Part shown: piece by piece, positions 16,848-25,191 of the stretch
Numbering within the stretch: the first letter of the stretch is position 1
Layout: each line of letters begins with the position of its first letter
From: Myroides phaeus
GTDB lineage: Bacteria > Bacteroidota > Bacteroidia > Flavobacteriales > Flavobacteriaceae
Length of the DNA: 64,000 nucleotides
Assembly: GCF_900099675.1 (NCBI RefSeq)
Contig: NZ_FNDQ01000012.1
Coordinates: 1-64,000, forward strand
Reading direction: 5' to 3'
Notes under the pieces: model-generated
What the model saw: only the letters and a program-made list of their open reading frames with translations
Told to the model about the DNA's origin: nothing
The model's database searches: none
Made by a program: the position numbers and the translations under genes

Positions 16848-17915
16848 CTAAACAAGGGAGTTCATCTGCTGTAACACAGAAACTAATACTTCTACGCTTT
16901 CTAACGGCAATGCGTTATACAAAGAAGCTCTATAGCCACCAACAGAACGGTGTCCTTTGATATTCATTATTTTCGTATCCTGACATAGCGCATCAAAAAG
17001 AGGTGCCATTTTCTCTTCTACAAAATCAAAAGTAACGTTCATCTTAGAACGAGAGTCTACTTTTGCAATTCCATTGATAAAATCACAATCGTCAATTGCC
17101 TTGTACAACAAAGCTGCTTTTTGATTATTAACTTTTTCTATGGCTGATACCCCTCCTAAATTGTGTAACCATCTAAAGTTTAATAAACTTGTATAGATTG
17201 CAAACACGTTGGCTGTGTGGTACAAACTCCCTTTATTTATATGCTCTTGATAGTTCAGCATATTGGGAATAGAACGCGATGTTTTACCTAATACCTCTTC
17301 TTTAATCAAAACAACACTCAAGCCGGCAGGACCTATATTTTTTTGTGCTCCTGCGTAAATAACATCTATTTTGTCGTAATCAAATTCACGCGAATAGATA
17401 TCAGAACTCATATCACACACCATAGGGCAATCTGCTTTAGGAACAGCGTTAAACTGTGTTCCGTAAATCGTATTATTTGATGTAAAATGAAGGTAATCAA
17501 GTCCGGTTGGTACTATAATATCTTTCGGAATATAAGTAAACTTTTGATCCTCAGAAGAAGCGATTAAGTCCACTTCTCCAAACTGAGTAGCTTGTTCCAA
17601 AGCTTTAGTAGCCCAAGTGCCGGTATTGATATAACCAGCCCTGTGCGCTAATAAATTATAAGGAATCCGCATAAATTCCATACTGGCTCCCCCTTGTAAA
17701 AACAAGGCAGTATACCCTTTGTTTTCCAATCCAAGTAAAGACAAAGCCAATGCTTTTGCTTCTTCTAACACGGCGATAAACTCTTTACTTCTATGCGAAA
17801 TAGATAAAATAGACATACCGCTACCGTTGAAATTCTGAACAGCTTCAGCCGCTTGTTCATACACTGTGGTTGGCAACAAACAAGGACCAGCCGAAAAGTT
17901 ATGCACCTTTTTCAT
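16848..17915 (-). CDS. serC: Phosphoserine aminotransferase SerC
   Basis: SerC is a PLP-dependent aminotransferase that makes O-phosphoserine from 3-phosphohydroxypyruvate; it also serves the DXP-dependent vitamin B6 pathway with 4-phosphohydroxythreonine. The family start VHNFSAGPCLLP, the PLP lysine K192 in YAGAQKNIGPAG, and the C-terminal KGHRSVGGYRASLYNA are all present. The length of 355 residues is typical. Its start is 3 bases downstream of the stop of the acyl-CoA reductase gene, so the two are cotranscribed. The downstream serA-like partner looks inactive, which raises the possibility that the B6 role is the important one here. Confidence 0.96.
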   Translation of the reverse strand: MKKVHNFSAGPCLLPTTVYEQAAEAVQNFNGSGMSILSISHRSKEFIAVLEEAKALALSLLGLENKGYTALFLQGGASMEFMRIPYNLLAHRAGYINTGTWATKALEQATQFGEVDLIASSEDQKFTYIPKDIIVPTGLDYLHFTSNNTIYGTQFNAVPKADCPMVCDMSSDIYSREFDYDKIDVIYAGAQKNIGPAGLSVVLIKEEVLGKTSRSIPNMLNYQEHINKGSLYHTANVFAIYTSLLNFRWLHNLGGVSAIEKVNNQKAALLYKAIDDCDFINGIAKVDSRSKMNVTFDFVEEKMAPLFDALCQDTKIMNIKGHRSVGGYRASLYNALPLESVEVLVSVLQQMNSLV

Positions 17916-17918
17916 TTT

Positions 17919-18977
17919 CTATAAATCTAATAAGAAACGCAATGTATCTACATTATCAGCATAATCCCATAACTGTGGGCTTTGCGTTTGTCCAAATGCA
18001 ATACTTCCGTCAATTAAATTGTTGGATACGATACACTGGATTTTCTCGTGATCATTTGCAAGACGTGTTTTCACTTCTTCAATATCGTCATAATACTCGT
18101 AAAATACAGACGATATAGGTGATGCATAAGTAGTATCTTCTTTAATTGTCAAGAAACCATTGTCTAACAATTTGAACTCACTCATCAAGAAAACTGCTTT
18201 GTTATAGTCGTAGTTATTTGAGTATTTCTCATATTCAATAACATCGCGGTATTCGTACATTCCTTGGTAAAAACCATCAAATACAAAACCTCTTGGTACG
18301 AATAACTTAGACACGTTTCTACATCCTAATCCGTAGTAAGTAAATACGTCTTTCCCTAAAGCAACCATATCATCGTGGCTTTCTTCGCCATTTAAAACAG
18401 CTACTGAGTTTCTGTTTTTACGAATGATATTAGGCACTTTGCTAAAGTAGTAGTCAAAATAACGCGCAGTATTATCACTACCCGTTGCAATAACAGCATC
18501 AAAATCTTCCAATTTACCTTTCACAAAAACTACGCGATCAGCAAATTTAGGTTCAACCTCTACCAAGTAATTTGACAAGAAAGGCAATAGTTTCTGGTCG
18601 TTTGAAGACATTTTTACTAAAGCGATATTTCCTGACATAAGAACAGATAAGAAATCGTGGAACCCTACTAACGGAATATTTCCAGCTAAAATAAGTCCAA
18701 CTTTCTTTAAAGGTTCTTTTTCAAAATCATATTGTGAAGTCCACTTTTCTAAGTTTTCTTTAGTCAAAGCATCAGCCCAAGAGCTAATCGAATTAATAAC
18801 TTGTTCTCTTGTAAACCAACCATTGTAGTTTACGCTACTATTAATTAATTCTTCAAATTCGCAATAAAATCTATCATTATGACAAACATCATTGTTTCTT
18901 ATAAACTCATTTGTAGCGAATTGGCGTAAAAAGTCTCCAATTTTAACAAATGCAACTTTTTTAACATCTAAATCCAT
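17919..18977 (-). CDS. Acyl-CoA reductase (LuxC-like)
   Basis: The 352-residue protein belongs to the LuxC-type acyl-CoA reductase branch of the aldehyde dehydrogenase superfamily. AGNIPLVGFHDFLSVLMSGN is the substrate and cofactor entry segment, and VIATGSDNTARYFDYYF the Rossmann part. TYYGLGCRNVSKLFVPRG contains the probable catalytic cysteine. Such enzymes reduce activated acyl groups to aldehydes with NADPH; the physiological substrate in flavobacteria is not known. It heads the serC/serA-like operon and is divergent from a ferredoxin gene, with the two promoters almost touching (18984-19025). Confidence 0.82.
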   Translation of the reverse strand: MDLDVKKVAFVKIGDFLRQFATNEFIRNNDVCHNDRFYCEFEELINSSVNYNGWFTREQVINSISSWADALTKENLEKWTSQYDFEKEPLKKVGLILAGNIPLVGFHDFLSVLMSGNIALVKMSSNDQKLLPFLSNYLVEVEPKFADRVVFVKGKLEDFDAVIATGSDNTARYFDYYFSKVPNIIRKNRNSVAVLNGEESHDDMVALGKDVFTYYGLGCRNVSKLFVPRGFVFDGFYQGMYEYRDVIEYEKYSNNYDYNKAVFLMSEFKLLDNGFLTIKEDTTYASPISSVFYEYYDDIEEVKTRLANDHEKIQCIVSNNLIDGSIAFGQTQSPQLWDYADNVDTLRFLLDL

Positions 18978-18983
18978 ATTGAC

Positions 18984-19014
18984 TTGTATGTGAATTGTTT
19001 TGGGTGTAAATTTG
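18984..19014 (+). promoter_or_regulatory. Promoter of the ferredoxin gene
   Basis: TTG (18984-18986), 20 bases, then TAAATTTG (19007-19014) is a full match to the flavobacterial consensus. The start codon is 37 bases downstream. Confidence 0.7.
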
Positions 19015-19017
19015 CCA

Positions 19018-19025
19018 CAAAGTTA
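19018..19025 (-). promoter_or_regulatory. -7 element of the acyl-CoA reductase operon
   Basis: TAACTTTG on the minus strand matches TAnnTTTG. It lies 3 bases from the ferredoxin -7 element, back to back, so the predicted ferredoxin start point falls inside it. Confidence 0.55.
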
Positions 19026-19048
19026 ATACATATAAAACAAAAATATAA

Positions 19049-19402
<354 letters not shown>

Positions 19403-19408
19403 AATATA

Positions 19409-19440
19409 GAAAGCGAAACTTAATAGTTTCGCTTTTTTTG
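19409..19440 (+). terminator. Terminator of the ferredoxin gene
   Basis: The stem AAAGCGAAACT/AGTTTCGCTTT is followed by further T residues, 7 bases after the stop. Confidence 0.9.
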
Positions 19441-19562
19441 TGCTTAAACACTGTTAAATAAAAAAGACGATTAAGCTAAATATAGTTTCATACTTTAGAG
19501 TATTACTTTTTTTGACTATTTTTACTTAAAATTAAATTTTTAAACAATTAATTTAAACAAAA

Positions 19563-19802
19563 ATGGAAAAGAAAAACTGGTTATTAACACTTACTTTAAC
19601 ATTAGTCAGTACATTTGCTATGGCAAATGATAGTACAACAAACTTATCTCAAGGAGGTTTGTTTGGTGTAAGCATCGGTTCATTGGTTGCTGTATTTTTA
19701 TCTTGGAAAAGAAATAAATCAATCTTATGGGCAATACTACACTTCTTATTTGGATGGTTTTATGTAATCTATTACTTCCTATCTGGAGGTTCTAAAAAAT
19801 AA
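19563..19802 (+). CDS. Small membrane protein with N-terminal signal peptide
   Basis: The 79-residue product starts with a signal peptide (MEKKNWLLTLTLTLVSTFAMA), cut after about residue 21. A hydrophobic segment, GVSIGSLVAVFLSW (about 35-48), follows, then a second one, ILWAILHFLFGWFYVIYYFL (about 55-74), and a lysine tail. It is therefore a small inner-membrane protein with a short periplasmic start. The family and function are not recognised. It stands alone between two terminators, at 19409-19440 and 19811-19842. Confidence 0.7.
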   Translation: MEKKNWLLTLTLTLVSTFAMANDSTTNLSQGGLFGVSIGSLVAVFLSWKRNKSILWAILHFLFGWFYVIYYFLSGGSKK

Positions 19803-19810
19803 TAGACAAC

Positions 19811-19842
19811 TAAGCCCTTTCTTAAATGAAAGGGCTTTTTTA
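19811..19842 (+). terminator. Terminator of the small membrane protein gene
   Basis: The stem AAGCCCTTTC/GAAAGGGCTT is followed by a T run, 9 bases after the stop at 19802. Confidence 0.9.
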
Positions 19843-20120
19843 TTAGCATTGTCTCTCTTAATAAGACCTTCTTATCACTTCACTTTTCTCTTACTTACTC
19901 CTTTTTTATTCTTCATAAACACTACCTACTTTATTTTAATTGTTTTTCATACTATTACCATACATTTTTCATAATTCTTATAGCCTTTAAAAAAAACACA
20001 AAAAAATTGCTATAAAACTAATTGCATCAAGCTTTTTTAAGCTACTTTAATTATATATATGATATCCCCCTCTATTTTGAGACTCAAGCAAAAAAATTAG
20101 AAACTAAGCTTAAATAACTC
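19843..20120. other. Gene-free AT-rich stretch
   Basis: No ORF, RNA or repeat is recognised in this part. With the following decayed gene and repeat it forms an 800-base gene-poor island between the small membrane protein and the thioesterase. Confidence 0.6.
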
Positions 20121-20201
20121 TTTCCTAAAATAAACAAAGATTTACAATGAAATATATTGAATTGTACTTGCGATAAAGAACCTATAAAAATGAAGTTTTA
20201 G
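20121..20201 (+). pseudogene. Decayed C-terminal remnant of the small ORF paired with the hairpin repeat
   Basis: Read in frame from 20121, this encodes FPKINKDLQ, a TGA stop, NILNCTCDKEPIKMKF and a TAG stop at 20199-20201. It aligns with residues 49-70 of the intact 71-residue ORF at 44143-44358 (YSKKRRDKC then NIIDSACCKEHIK). Identities include K, D, NI, C, KE and IK. The alignment continues into the DNA of the adjacent hairpin repeat. The upstream part of the gene is not recognisable. Confidence 0.6.
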
Positions 20202-20352
20202 ACGTACCATGTTCGACACTTCTACCACATTAGTACCACACACTCTCCAAAAAGAGGCTTTTTTACCGAAGATGTGTGGTACTAGTGTGGTACTAATGTG
20301 GTACTAGTGTAAAACAAGAATTAAAAATACTTCTAATAAAAATACTTTAAAC
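20194..20352 (+). repeat. Hairpin repeat with 11-bp iterons, copy A
   Basis: The unit starts with AGTTTTAGACG and the conserved ACCATGTTCGA (20206-20216). A left arm follows with inverted TTAGTACCACA (about 20230-20240), then a spacer. The right arm holds three tandem 11-mers: TGTGGTACTAG, TGTGGTACTAA and TGTGGTACTAG (20275-20307). The arms pair over about 18-20 bases. Similarity to copy B (43985-44144, opposite strand) covers the whole stretch, including about 40 bases after the hairpin. Confidence 0.75.
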
Positions 20353-20527
20353 CCCATATAACACCTTGTAATTGGTAATTCATGTACTTTATATCTATTA
20401 TTAAATAAGCATTTTAATTGTTCTACTATCTCTATTTAACACCCTTTTAATGTTGTTATTGTATTAAGTATATCCTTTTTCTACTTACCTTCACACTTCA
20501 ATATAAATACTTATTATATTGTAAAAA
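20353..20527. other. Gene-free AT-rich stretch
   Basis: No gene or structured element is recognised between the hairpin repeat and the thioesterase terminator. Confidence 0.6.
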
Positions 20528-20562
20528 AATAGGGATAAATCTTTTAAAAGATTTATCCCCCT
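20528..20562 (-). terminator. Terminator of the thioesterase gene
   Basis: A perfect 28-base palindrome (20532-20559, arms GGGATAAATCTT/AAGATTTATCCC) is followed on the minus strand by TATTTTTTTAC. Confidence 0.85.
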
Positions 20563-20602
20563 ACCAAAAACTAAAAAATGTAAGATGCTTACAAAATTTA
20601 AA

Positions 20603-21010
20603 CTATTCTACCTCATCCAAAATTGGAATCGGTTTAAAATCATCATTCAATGCTACTAAAGTAAACACACCACTTACTACTTGTTGTCTATAATCTTCTT
20701 TCATCTTCTCTCTATAGACTTCTACGCGGATGCGAATACTTGTATTTCCAATTGACTCAACATTACCTACCATTTCAACTAACGAGCCTGCAGGTATAGG
20801 TTTAGAGAAATCAATTTTATCGCTACTAACGATTACAAAGTTCTTTCTACAAAATCTTGTTGCTGTCATAAAAGCTGTTTCTGTCATCATCATAATCACA
20901 CGACCACCAAACATTGTGTTGTGGTGATTTGTAGTATCAGGAAAAACGACTTTAAATACGTGTGTTTCTGCTTTTACTTTTCTCTCCTCTACTGTTTCTT
21001 TAAGAACCAT
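20603..21010 (-). CDS. Hotdog-fold acyl-CoA thioesterase
   Basis: The 135-residue protein is a single hotdog domain of the YciA/BACH type. HVFKVVFPDTTNHHNTMFGG holds the conserved N-terminal strand and the helix start, with the MMMTETAFMTA helix after it. DKIDFSKPIPAGSLVEMVG is the typical second half. It should hydrolyse acyl-CoA to free acid and CoA in the cytoplasm; chain-length preference cannot be read. It is the first gene downstream, on the same strand, of an orphan cobalamin riboswitch, but 272 bases separate them. Confidence 0.9.
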   Translation of the reverse strand: MVLKETVEERKVKAETHVFKVVFPDTTNHHNTMFGGRVIMMMTETAFMTATRFCRKNFVIVSSDKIDFSKPIPAGSLVEMVGNVESIGNTSIRIRVEVYREKMKEDYRQQVVSGVFTLVALNDDFKPIPILDEVE

Positions 21011-21281
21011 TATTATTGCTTATAACTATTTCAATTCAATCAATACAATCTGTGATTACTGATAACAAATGAGAATACTCTTGTTATAGCAACTAACACT
21101 GACGTAAAAACGATATGGGAATGGAAAAATAACGTGAAGTATGAATACAGCAAAATGCGATTTAGTTAGTAAAACATAAAACTAAATCAATACTAAAGTA
21201 CTTTTAGGATGTACTTATTATACTTGTAATTCAACTTGACATTAAGCTCTAAACCGCGAAAGCATCGTCTTTAAAAGAATA
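21011..21281 (-). other. Leader or remnant region between the cobalamin riboswitch and the thioesterase gene
   Basis: No gene is seen. Reading from the riboswitch, there are only tiny ORFs, one encoding MLSRFRA directly after the aptamer and then MSS. A hairpin with 9-bp arms GATTTAGTT/AACTAAATC is at 21159-21188. This may be an unusually long leader or the scar of a lost gene. Confidence 0.5.
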
Positions 21282-21475
21282 GGCAGGTCTCCTGACTTGT
21301 AACAACTTTTATCAACCTTCCCATCGTTTATGACGACAGTGGTATCCTTTGGATAAAAGCCTATGCATTACTTACAGTTGCGCGACAGTTCGTGATTTTA
21401 ACACGATTCCCTTTTCATACACAGTTAAGTGTAACCTCTCTTTGTTGGTAAATTCTCCTATATTCTTGGAGAACT
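21282..21475 (-). ncRNA. Cobalamin (B12) riboswitch, orphan
   Basis: On the minus strand the aptamer landmarks occur in order: a 5' GAGGTTA segment, AAAAGGGAAT, CTGTCGCGCAACTGTAA, CCACTG, GGGAAGG, and the B12 box AAGTCAGGAGACCTGCC (complement of 21282-21298). All match the class consensus. These RNAs bind adenosyl- or methylcobalamin and shut off B12 transport, synthesis or B12-independent enzymes. Here no such gene follows. Confidence 0.93.
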
Positions 21476-21727
21476 AAAAAGCGAATATAAAAAAAGTTTT
21501 GAGAATAACTATAGATAAGTTTCCTTAAAACAATAGAATAGTTTAAAAAAGTAAACAATTACAGGTGAAGAAAGTTACTTCACTTTAGTGTTTTATAGAA
21601 ATTAAAGAATTTAAGAACACCTATTATTACTTACTAAAAGAAAGACTCCCACACTATTCGAAAACAAAGCTATCTACATTAATTATAAATTCTCACATTA
21701 TATACTATATTTAGTTACCTTTTCTAT
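21476..21727. other. Divergent intergenic region upstream of rpmH and the riboswitch
   Basis: No gene is seen. It should hold the minus-strand promoter of the riboswitch transcript, but no certain TAnnTTTG box was identified. Confidence 0.5.
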
Positions 21728-21735
21728 TATATTTG
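21728..21735 (+). promoter_or_regulatory. Possible upstream -7 element of rpmH
   Basis: TATATTTG matches TAnnTTTG, 81 bases before the second, stronger box. Tandem promoters would suit a ribosomal protein gene. Confidence 0.4.
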
Positions 21736-21785
21736 CAAGAGAAGGAAAACTCAAAAGAAAAACTAAAAATATTTTTCAAAACATT

Positions 21786-21816
21786 TTGTAAGAGTAAAAA
21801 GACTTTTATATATTTG
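21786..21816 (+). promoter_or_regulatory. Promoter of rpmH
   Basis: TTG (21786-21788), 20 bases, then TATATTTG (21809-21816). The following CACTCG is shared with the rplS promoter. The leader to the start codon is about 70 bases. Confidence 0.75.
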
Positions 21817-21893
21817 CACTCGGTTTTGAAAGGACAAGTATTTCGAAGCTAATTTTTTGAGATAGTAAAATTTAAGATTTAAAGATAAAAGCA

Positions 21894-22055
21894 ATGAGCA
21901 AAAGAACGTTTCAACCATCGAATAGAAAAAGAAGAAACAAGCATGGTTTCATGGAAAGAATGTCTACTCCAAACGGTAGAAAAGTATTAGCTGCAAGAAG
22001 AGCTAAAGGAAGACATAAAATCTCTGTTTCTTGTGAAACAAGACATAAAAAATAA
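21894..22055 (+). CDS. rpmH: 50S ribosomal protein L34
   Basis: The 53-residue, strongly basic protein reads [19 protein letters not shown] at the start and contains [19 protein letters not shown], the L34 signature, followed by a short C-terminal tail. It is a component of the large ribosomal subunit. It is too short for many ORF filters. The flavobacterial promoter at 21786-21816 and a terminator at 22074-22109 make it monocistronic. In many other bacteria rpmH is followed by rnpA, but here carB follows. Confidence 0.98.
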   Translation: MSKRTFQPSNRKRRNKHGFMERMSTPNGRKVLAARRAKGRHKISVSCETRHKK

Positions 22056-22073
22056 TGTTTGTATAAAACATAG

Positions 22074-22109
22074 CTAAAGGTGTTACTATTATTCGTAACG
22101 CCTTTTTTT
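22074..22109 (+). terminator. Terminator of rpmH
   Basis: The stem AAAGGTGTTAC/GTAACGCCTTT (one wobble pair) is followed by T residues, 20 bases after the stop. Confidence 0.85.
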
Positions 22110-22205
22110 ATAGTCTGTCGGAAACAAAACTATCTATCACACACAACAACACTAAACTTACTTTACTGATTATAAAGTAATTAACATAACAACACAATTT
22201 TAAAG

Positions 22206-25058
22206 ATGCCTAAAGACACTTCCATTAAAACTGTACTAATCATTGGTTCAGGACCAATCATTATCGGACAAGCTTGTGAATTTGACTATTCAGGTTCACA
22301 GTCAGCAAGATCTCTAAGAGAAGAAGGAATTAAAGTTATTCTTATTAACTCTAACCCTGCTACAATTATGACTGACCCTTCAATGGCAGATCATATTTAC
22401 TTAAAACCTTTAACAGCAAGATCAATCATCGAGATCCTTGTAGCGCATCCTGAAATTGATGCTGTACTACCGACAATGGGAGGACAGACAGCATTAAACT
22501 TATGTTTAGAATGTGACGATAAAGGTATCTGGTCTGACTTTGGAGTTCGCCTTATCGGAGTTGATATCAACGCTATTAACGTAACAGAGGACCGTGAGCA
22601 ATTTAAACAATTGTTAGAAAAAATTGACGTTCCTGCTGCACCTGCAAAAACTGCTACTTCTTACTTAGAAGGAAAAGAAATTGCACAAGAATTCGGTTTC
22701 CCATTGGTAATTCGTCCTTCGTTTACTTTAGGAGGAACTGGAGCTGCTTTTGTTTACAAAGCGGAAGACTTTGACGAACTATTAAAAAATGGTCTTGAAG
22801 CATCTCCAATCCACGAAGTTTTAATTGACAAAGCTTTACTTGGATGGAAAGAATATGAATTAGAATTATTACGTGATAAAAATGATAACGTAGTTATCAT
22901 ATGTACTATCGAAAATATGGACCCTATGGGAATTCACACTGGAGATAGTATTACTGTAGCACCTGCTATGACATTATCAGATAGAACATTCCAAAGAATG
23001 CGTGATTTATCTATCAAAATGATGCGTAGTATCGGAAACTTCGCTGGTGGTTGTAACGTACAGTTCGCTGTATCTCCAGATGAAAAAGAAGATATCGTTG
23101 CTATTGAAATTAACCCTCGTGTATCTCGTTCTTCTGCTTTAGCATCTAAAGCAACTGGATACCCTATTGCTAAAGTAGCTACTAAATTAGCGTTAGGTTA
23201 TACATTAGACGAGTTACAAAACCAAATTACTAAATCTACTTCAGCTTTATTTGAGCCAACTTTAGATTATGTAATTGTAAAAATCCCTCGTTGGAACTTT
23301 GATAAATTTGAAGGAGCTGACCGCACATTAGGTCTTCAAATGAAATCAGTTGGTGAAGTAATGGGTATTGGACGTTCTTTCCAAGAAGCATTACACAAAG
23401 CAACACAATCATTAGAAATTAAACGTAACGGTTTAGGAGCTGATGGTAAAGGTTATACAAACTATGATCAAATCATTGAAAAACTAACTCACGCAAGTTG
23501 GGATAGAGTTTTTGTAATCTATGATGCAATCCAACACGGAATTCCATTAAGCAGAATTCATGAAATTACTAAGATTGATATGTGGTTCTTAAAACAATAT
23601 GAAGAATTATATATGCTTGAAAAAGAAATTTCTAAATATACTCTTGAAACTTTACCAAAAGACTTAATGTTAGACGCAAAACAAAAAGGTTTTGCTGACA
23701 GACAAATAGCACATATGCTAAAAACAGTTGAAAGTAAAGTTCACAATTTACGTGATGAACAAGGAATTAAACGTGTGTTCAAGTTAGTTGATACTTGTGC
23801 TGCTGAATTCCCTGCTAAAACACCATACTACTACTCTACTTTTGAGTCTGAAATAGAACGCCCTGACGGAACTCGTTATGTTTCTAATGAAAGTGTTGTA
23901 TCTGACAAGAAAAAAGTAGTTGTATTAGGATCAGGACCTAACCGTATTGGTCAAGGTATTGAGTTTGATTACTCTTGTGTACACGGGGTATTAGCAGCTG
24001 AAGAATGTGGATACGAAACTATTATGATTAACTGTAACCCTGAAACTGTTTCTACAGATTTCGATACAGCTAATAAATTATACTTCGAACCTGTATTCTG
24101 GGAACATATCTACGATATTATTCAACACGAAAAACCGGAAGGTGTTATCGTTCAATTAGGGGGACAAACAGCACTTAAACTTGCTGAGAAACTTGAAAGA
24201 AACGGTATCAAAATATTAGGTACAAGCTATGATGCATTAGACTTAGCTGAAGACCGTGGACGTTTCTCTACTTTATTAGAAGAATTAAACATCCCATTCC
24301 CTCAATTTGGTGTTGCTAAAACAGCTGAACAAGCTTTAAAATTAGCAGACGAACTTGCTTTCCCATTATTAGTACGTCCATCGTACGTATTAGGAGGTCA
24401 AGGAATGAAAATTGTAATCAACAAGAAAGAATTAGAAGAACACGTAATTGAATTATTAAACTCAATTCCTGGTAACTCTCTTCTTCTTGATCATTATTTA
24501 GCTGGTGCTATTGAAGCGGAAGCAGATGCTATCTGTGATGGAGAAAATGTACACATCATTGGTATCATGGAACACATTGAGCCTTGTGGAGTTCACTCTG
24601 GTGATAGCCACGCAATGTTGCCTCCATTCAACTTAGGAGAGTTTGTATTAAACCAAATTAAAGACCACACAAGAAAAATTGCTGTAGCTTTAAAAACAGT
24701 TGGTTTAATCAACATTCAGTTTGCAATTAAAGATGACGTTGTTTACATCATTGAAGCAAACCCAAGAGCATCTCGTACGGTTCCTTTCATTGCTAAAGCA
24801 TACGGTGAACCTTATGTAAACTATGCTACTAAAGTAATGTTAGGTGAGAAAAAAGTAACAGACTTTACTTTTAATCCTCAATTAAACGGATACGCTATTA
24901 AAACGCCAGTATTCTCTTTTAACAAGTTTAAAAACGTGAATAAAAACCTTGGTCCTGAAATGAAATCTACAGGAGAAAGCATATTATTCATCGACAATTT
25001 AAGAGATGACCAATTCTACGAAATCTACTCTCGTAGAAAAATGTACTTAAGTAAATAA
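22206..25058 (+). CDS. carB: Carbamoyl-phosphate synthase large subunit without the MGS-like allosteric domain
   Basis: CarB makes carbamoyl phosphate from ammonia (delivered by CarA), bicarbonate and two ATP for pyrimidine and arginine synthesis. The two homologous ATP-grasp halves are clear: GSGPIIIGQACEFDYSG and MGGQTALNL in the first, and LGSGPNRIGQGIEFDYSC and LGGQTALKLAEK in the second, each with an EINPRVSRSS- or EANPRASRTV-type metal site. It ends about 25 residues after GPEMKSTGE, where the E. coli enzyme (1073 residues) continues with a C-terminal MGS-like domain of about 120-140 residues that binds UMP, IMP and ornithine. The length of 950 residues is, to my knowledge, usual in flavobacteria. 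carA is not adjacent. A terminator follows. Confidence 0.97.
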   Translation: MPKDTSIKTVLIIGSGPIIIGQACEFDYSGSQSARSLREEGIKVILINSNPATIMTDPSMADHIYLKPLTARSIIEILVAHPEIDAVLPTMGGQTALNLCLECDDKGIWSDFGVRLIGVDINAINVTEDREQFKQLLEKIDVPAAPAKTATSYLEGKEIAQEFGFPLVIRPSFTLGGTGAAFVYKAEDFDELLKNGLEASPIHEVLIDKALLGWKEYELELLRDKNDNVVIICTIENMDPMGIHTGDSITVAPAMTLSDRTFQRMRDLSIKMMRSIGNFAGGCNVQFAVSPDEKEDIVAIEINPRVSRSSALASKATGYPIAKVATKLALGYTLDELQNQITKSTSALFEPTLDYVIVKIPRWNFDKFEGADRTLGLQMKSVGEVMGIGRSFQEALHKATQSLEIKRNGLGADGKGYTNYDQIIEKLTHASWDRVFVIYDAIQHGIPLSRIHEITKIDMWFLKQYEELYMLEKEISKYTLETLPKDLMLDAKQKGFADRQIAHMLKTVESKVHNLRDEQGIKRVFKLVDTCAAEFPAKTPYYYSTFESEIERPDGTRYVSNESVVSDKKKVVVLGSGPNRIGQGIEFDYSCVHGVLAAEECGYETIMINCNPETVSTDFDTANKLYFEPVFWEHIYDIIQHEKPEGVIVQLGGQTALKLAEKLERNGIKILGTSYDALDLAEDRGRFSTLLEELNIPFPQFGVAKTAEQALKLADELAFPLLVRPSYVLGGQGMKIVINKKELEEHVIELLNSIPGNSLLLDHYLAGAIEAEADAICDGENVHIIGIMEHIEPCGVHSGDSHAMLPPFNLGEFVLNQIKDHTRKIAVALKTVGLINIQFAIKDDVVYIIEANPRASRTVPFIAKAYGEPYVNYATKVMLGEKKVTDFTFNPQLNGYAIKTPVFSFNKFKNVNKNLGPEMKSTGESILFIDNLRDDQFYEIYSRRKMYLSK

Positions 25059-25077
25059 GCTTTTATCTACTATACTC

Positions 25078-25115
25078 AAAAGGGAGGTTGGTTTTGTACT
25101 AACCTCCCTTTTTTT
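25078..25115 (+). terminator. Terminator of carB
   Basis: The stem AAAGGGAGGTT/AACCTCCCTTT is followed by T residues, 20 bases past the carB stop. Confidence 0.9.
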
Positions 25116-25163
25116 GCTACAAACCATAGCAATACTTTATACGCCTACAATCGTTATATTCCT

Positions 25164-25171
25164 TACTTTTG
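25164..25171 (+). promoter_or_regulatory. -7 element of rmuC
   Basis: TACTTTTG matches TAnnTTTG, 21 bases before the ATG at 25192. Confidence 0.5.
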
Positions 25172-25191
25172 GGATTTAAAACAATTTCTCT

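Noticed and set aside
20194..20352. Ordinary transcription terminator
   Set aside because: There is no T run after the stem, the sequence itself is conserved between two distant copies, and the similarity extends beyond the hairpin on both sides.
21282..21475. Riboswitch assigned to rpmH on the plus strand
   Set aside because: All aptamer landmarks read correctly only on the minus strand, and rpmH has its own promoters between.
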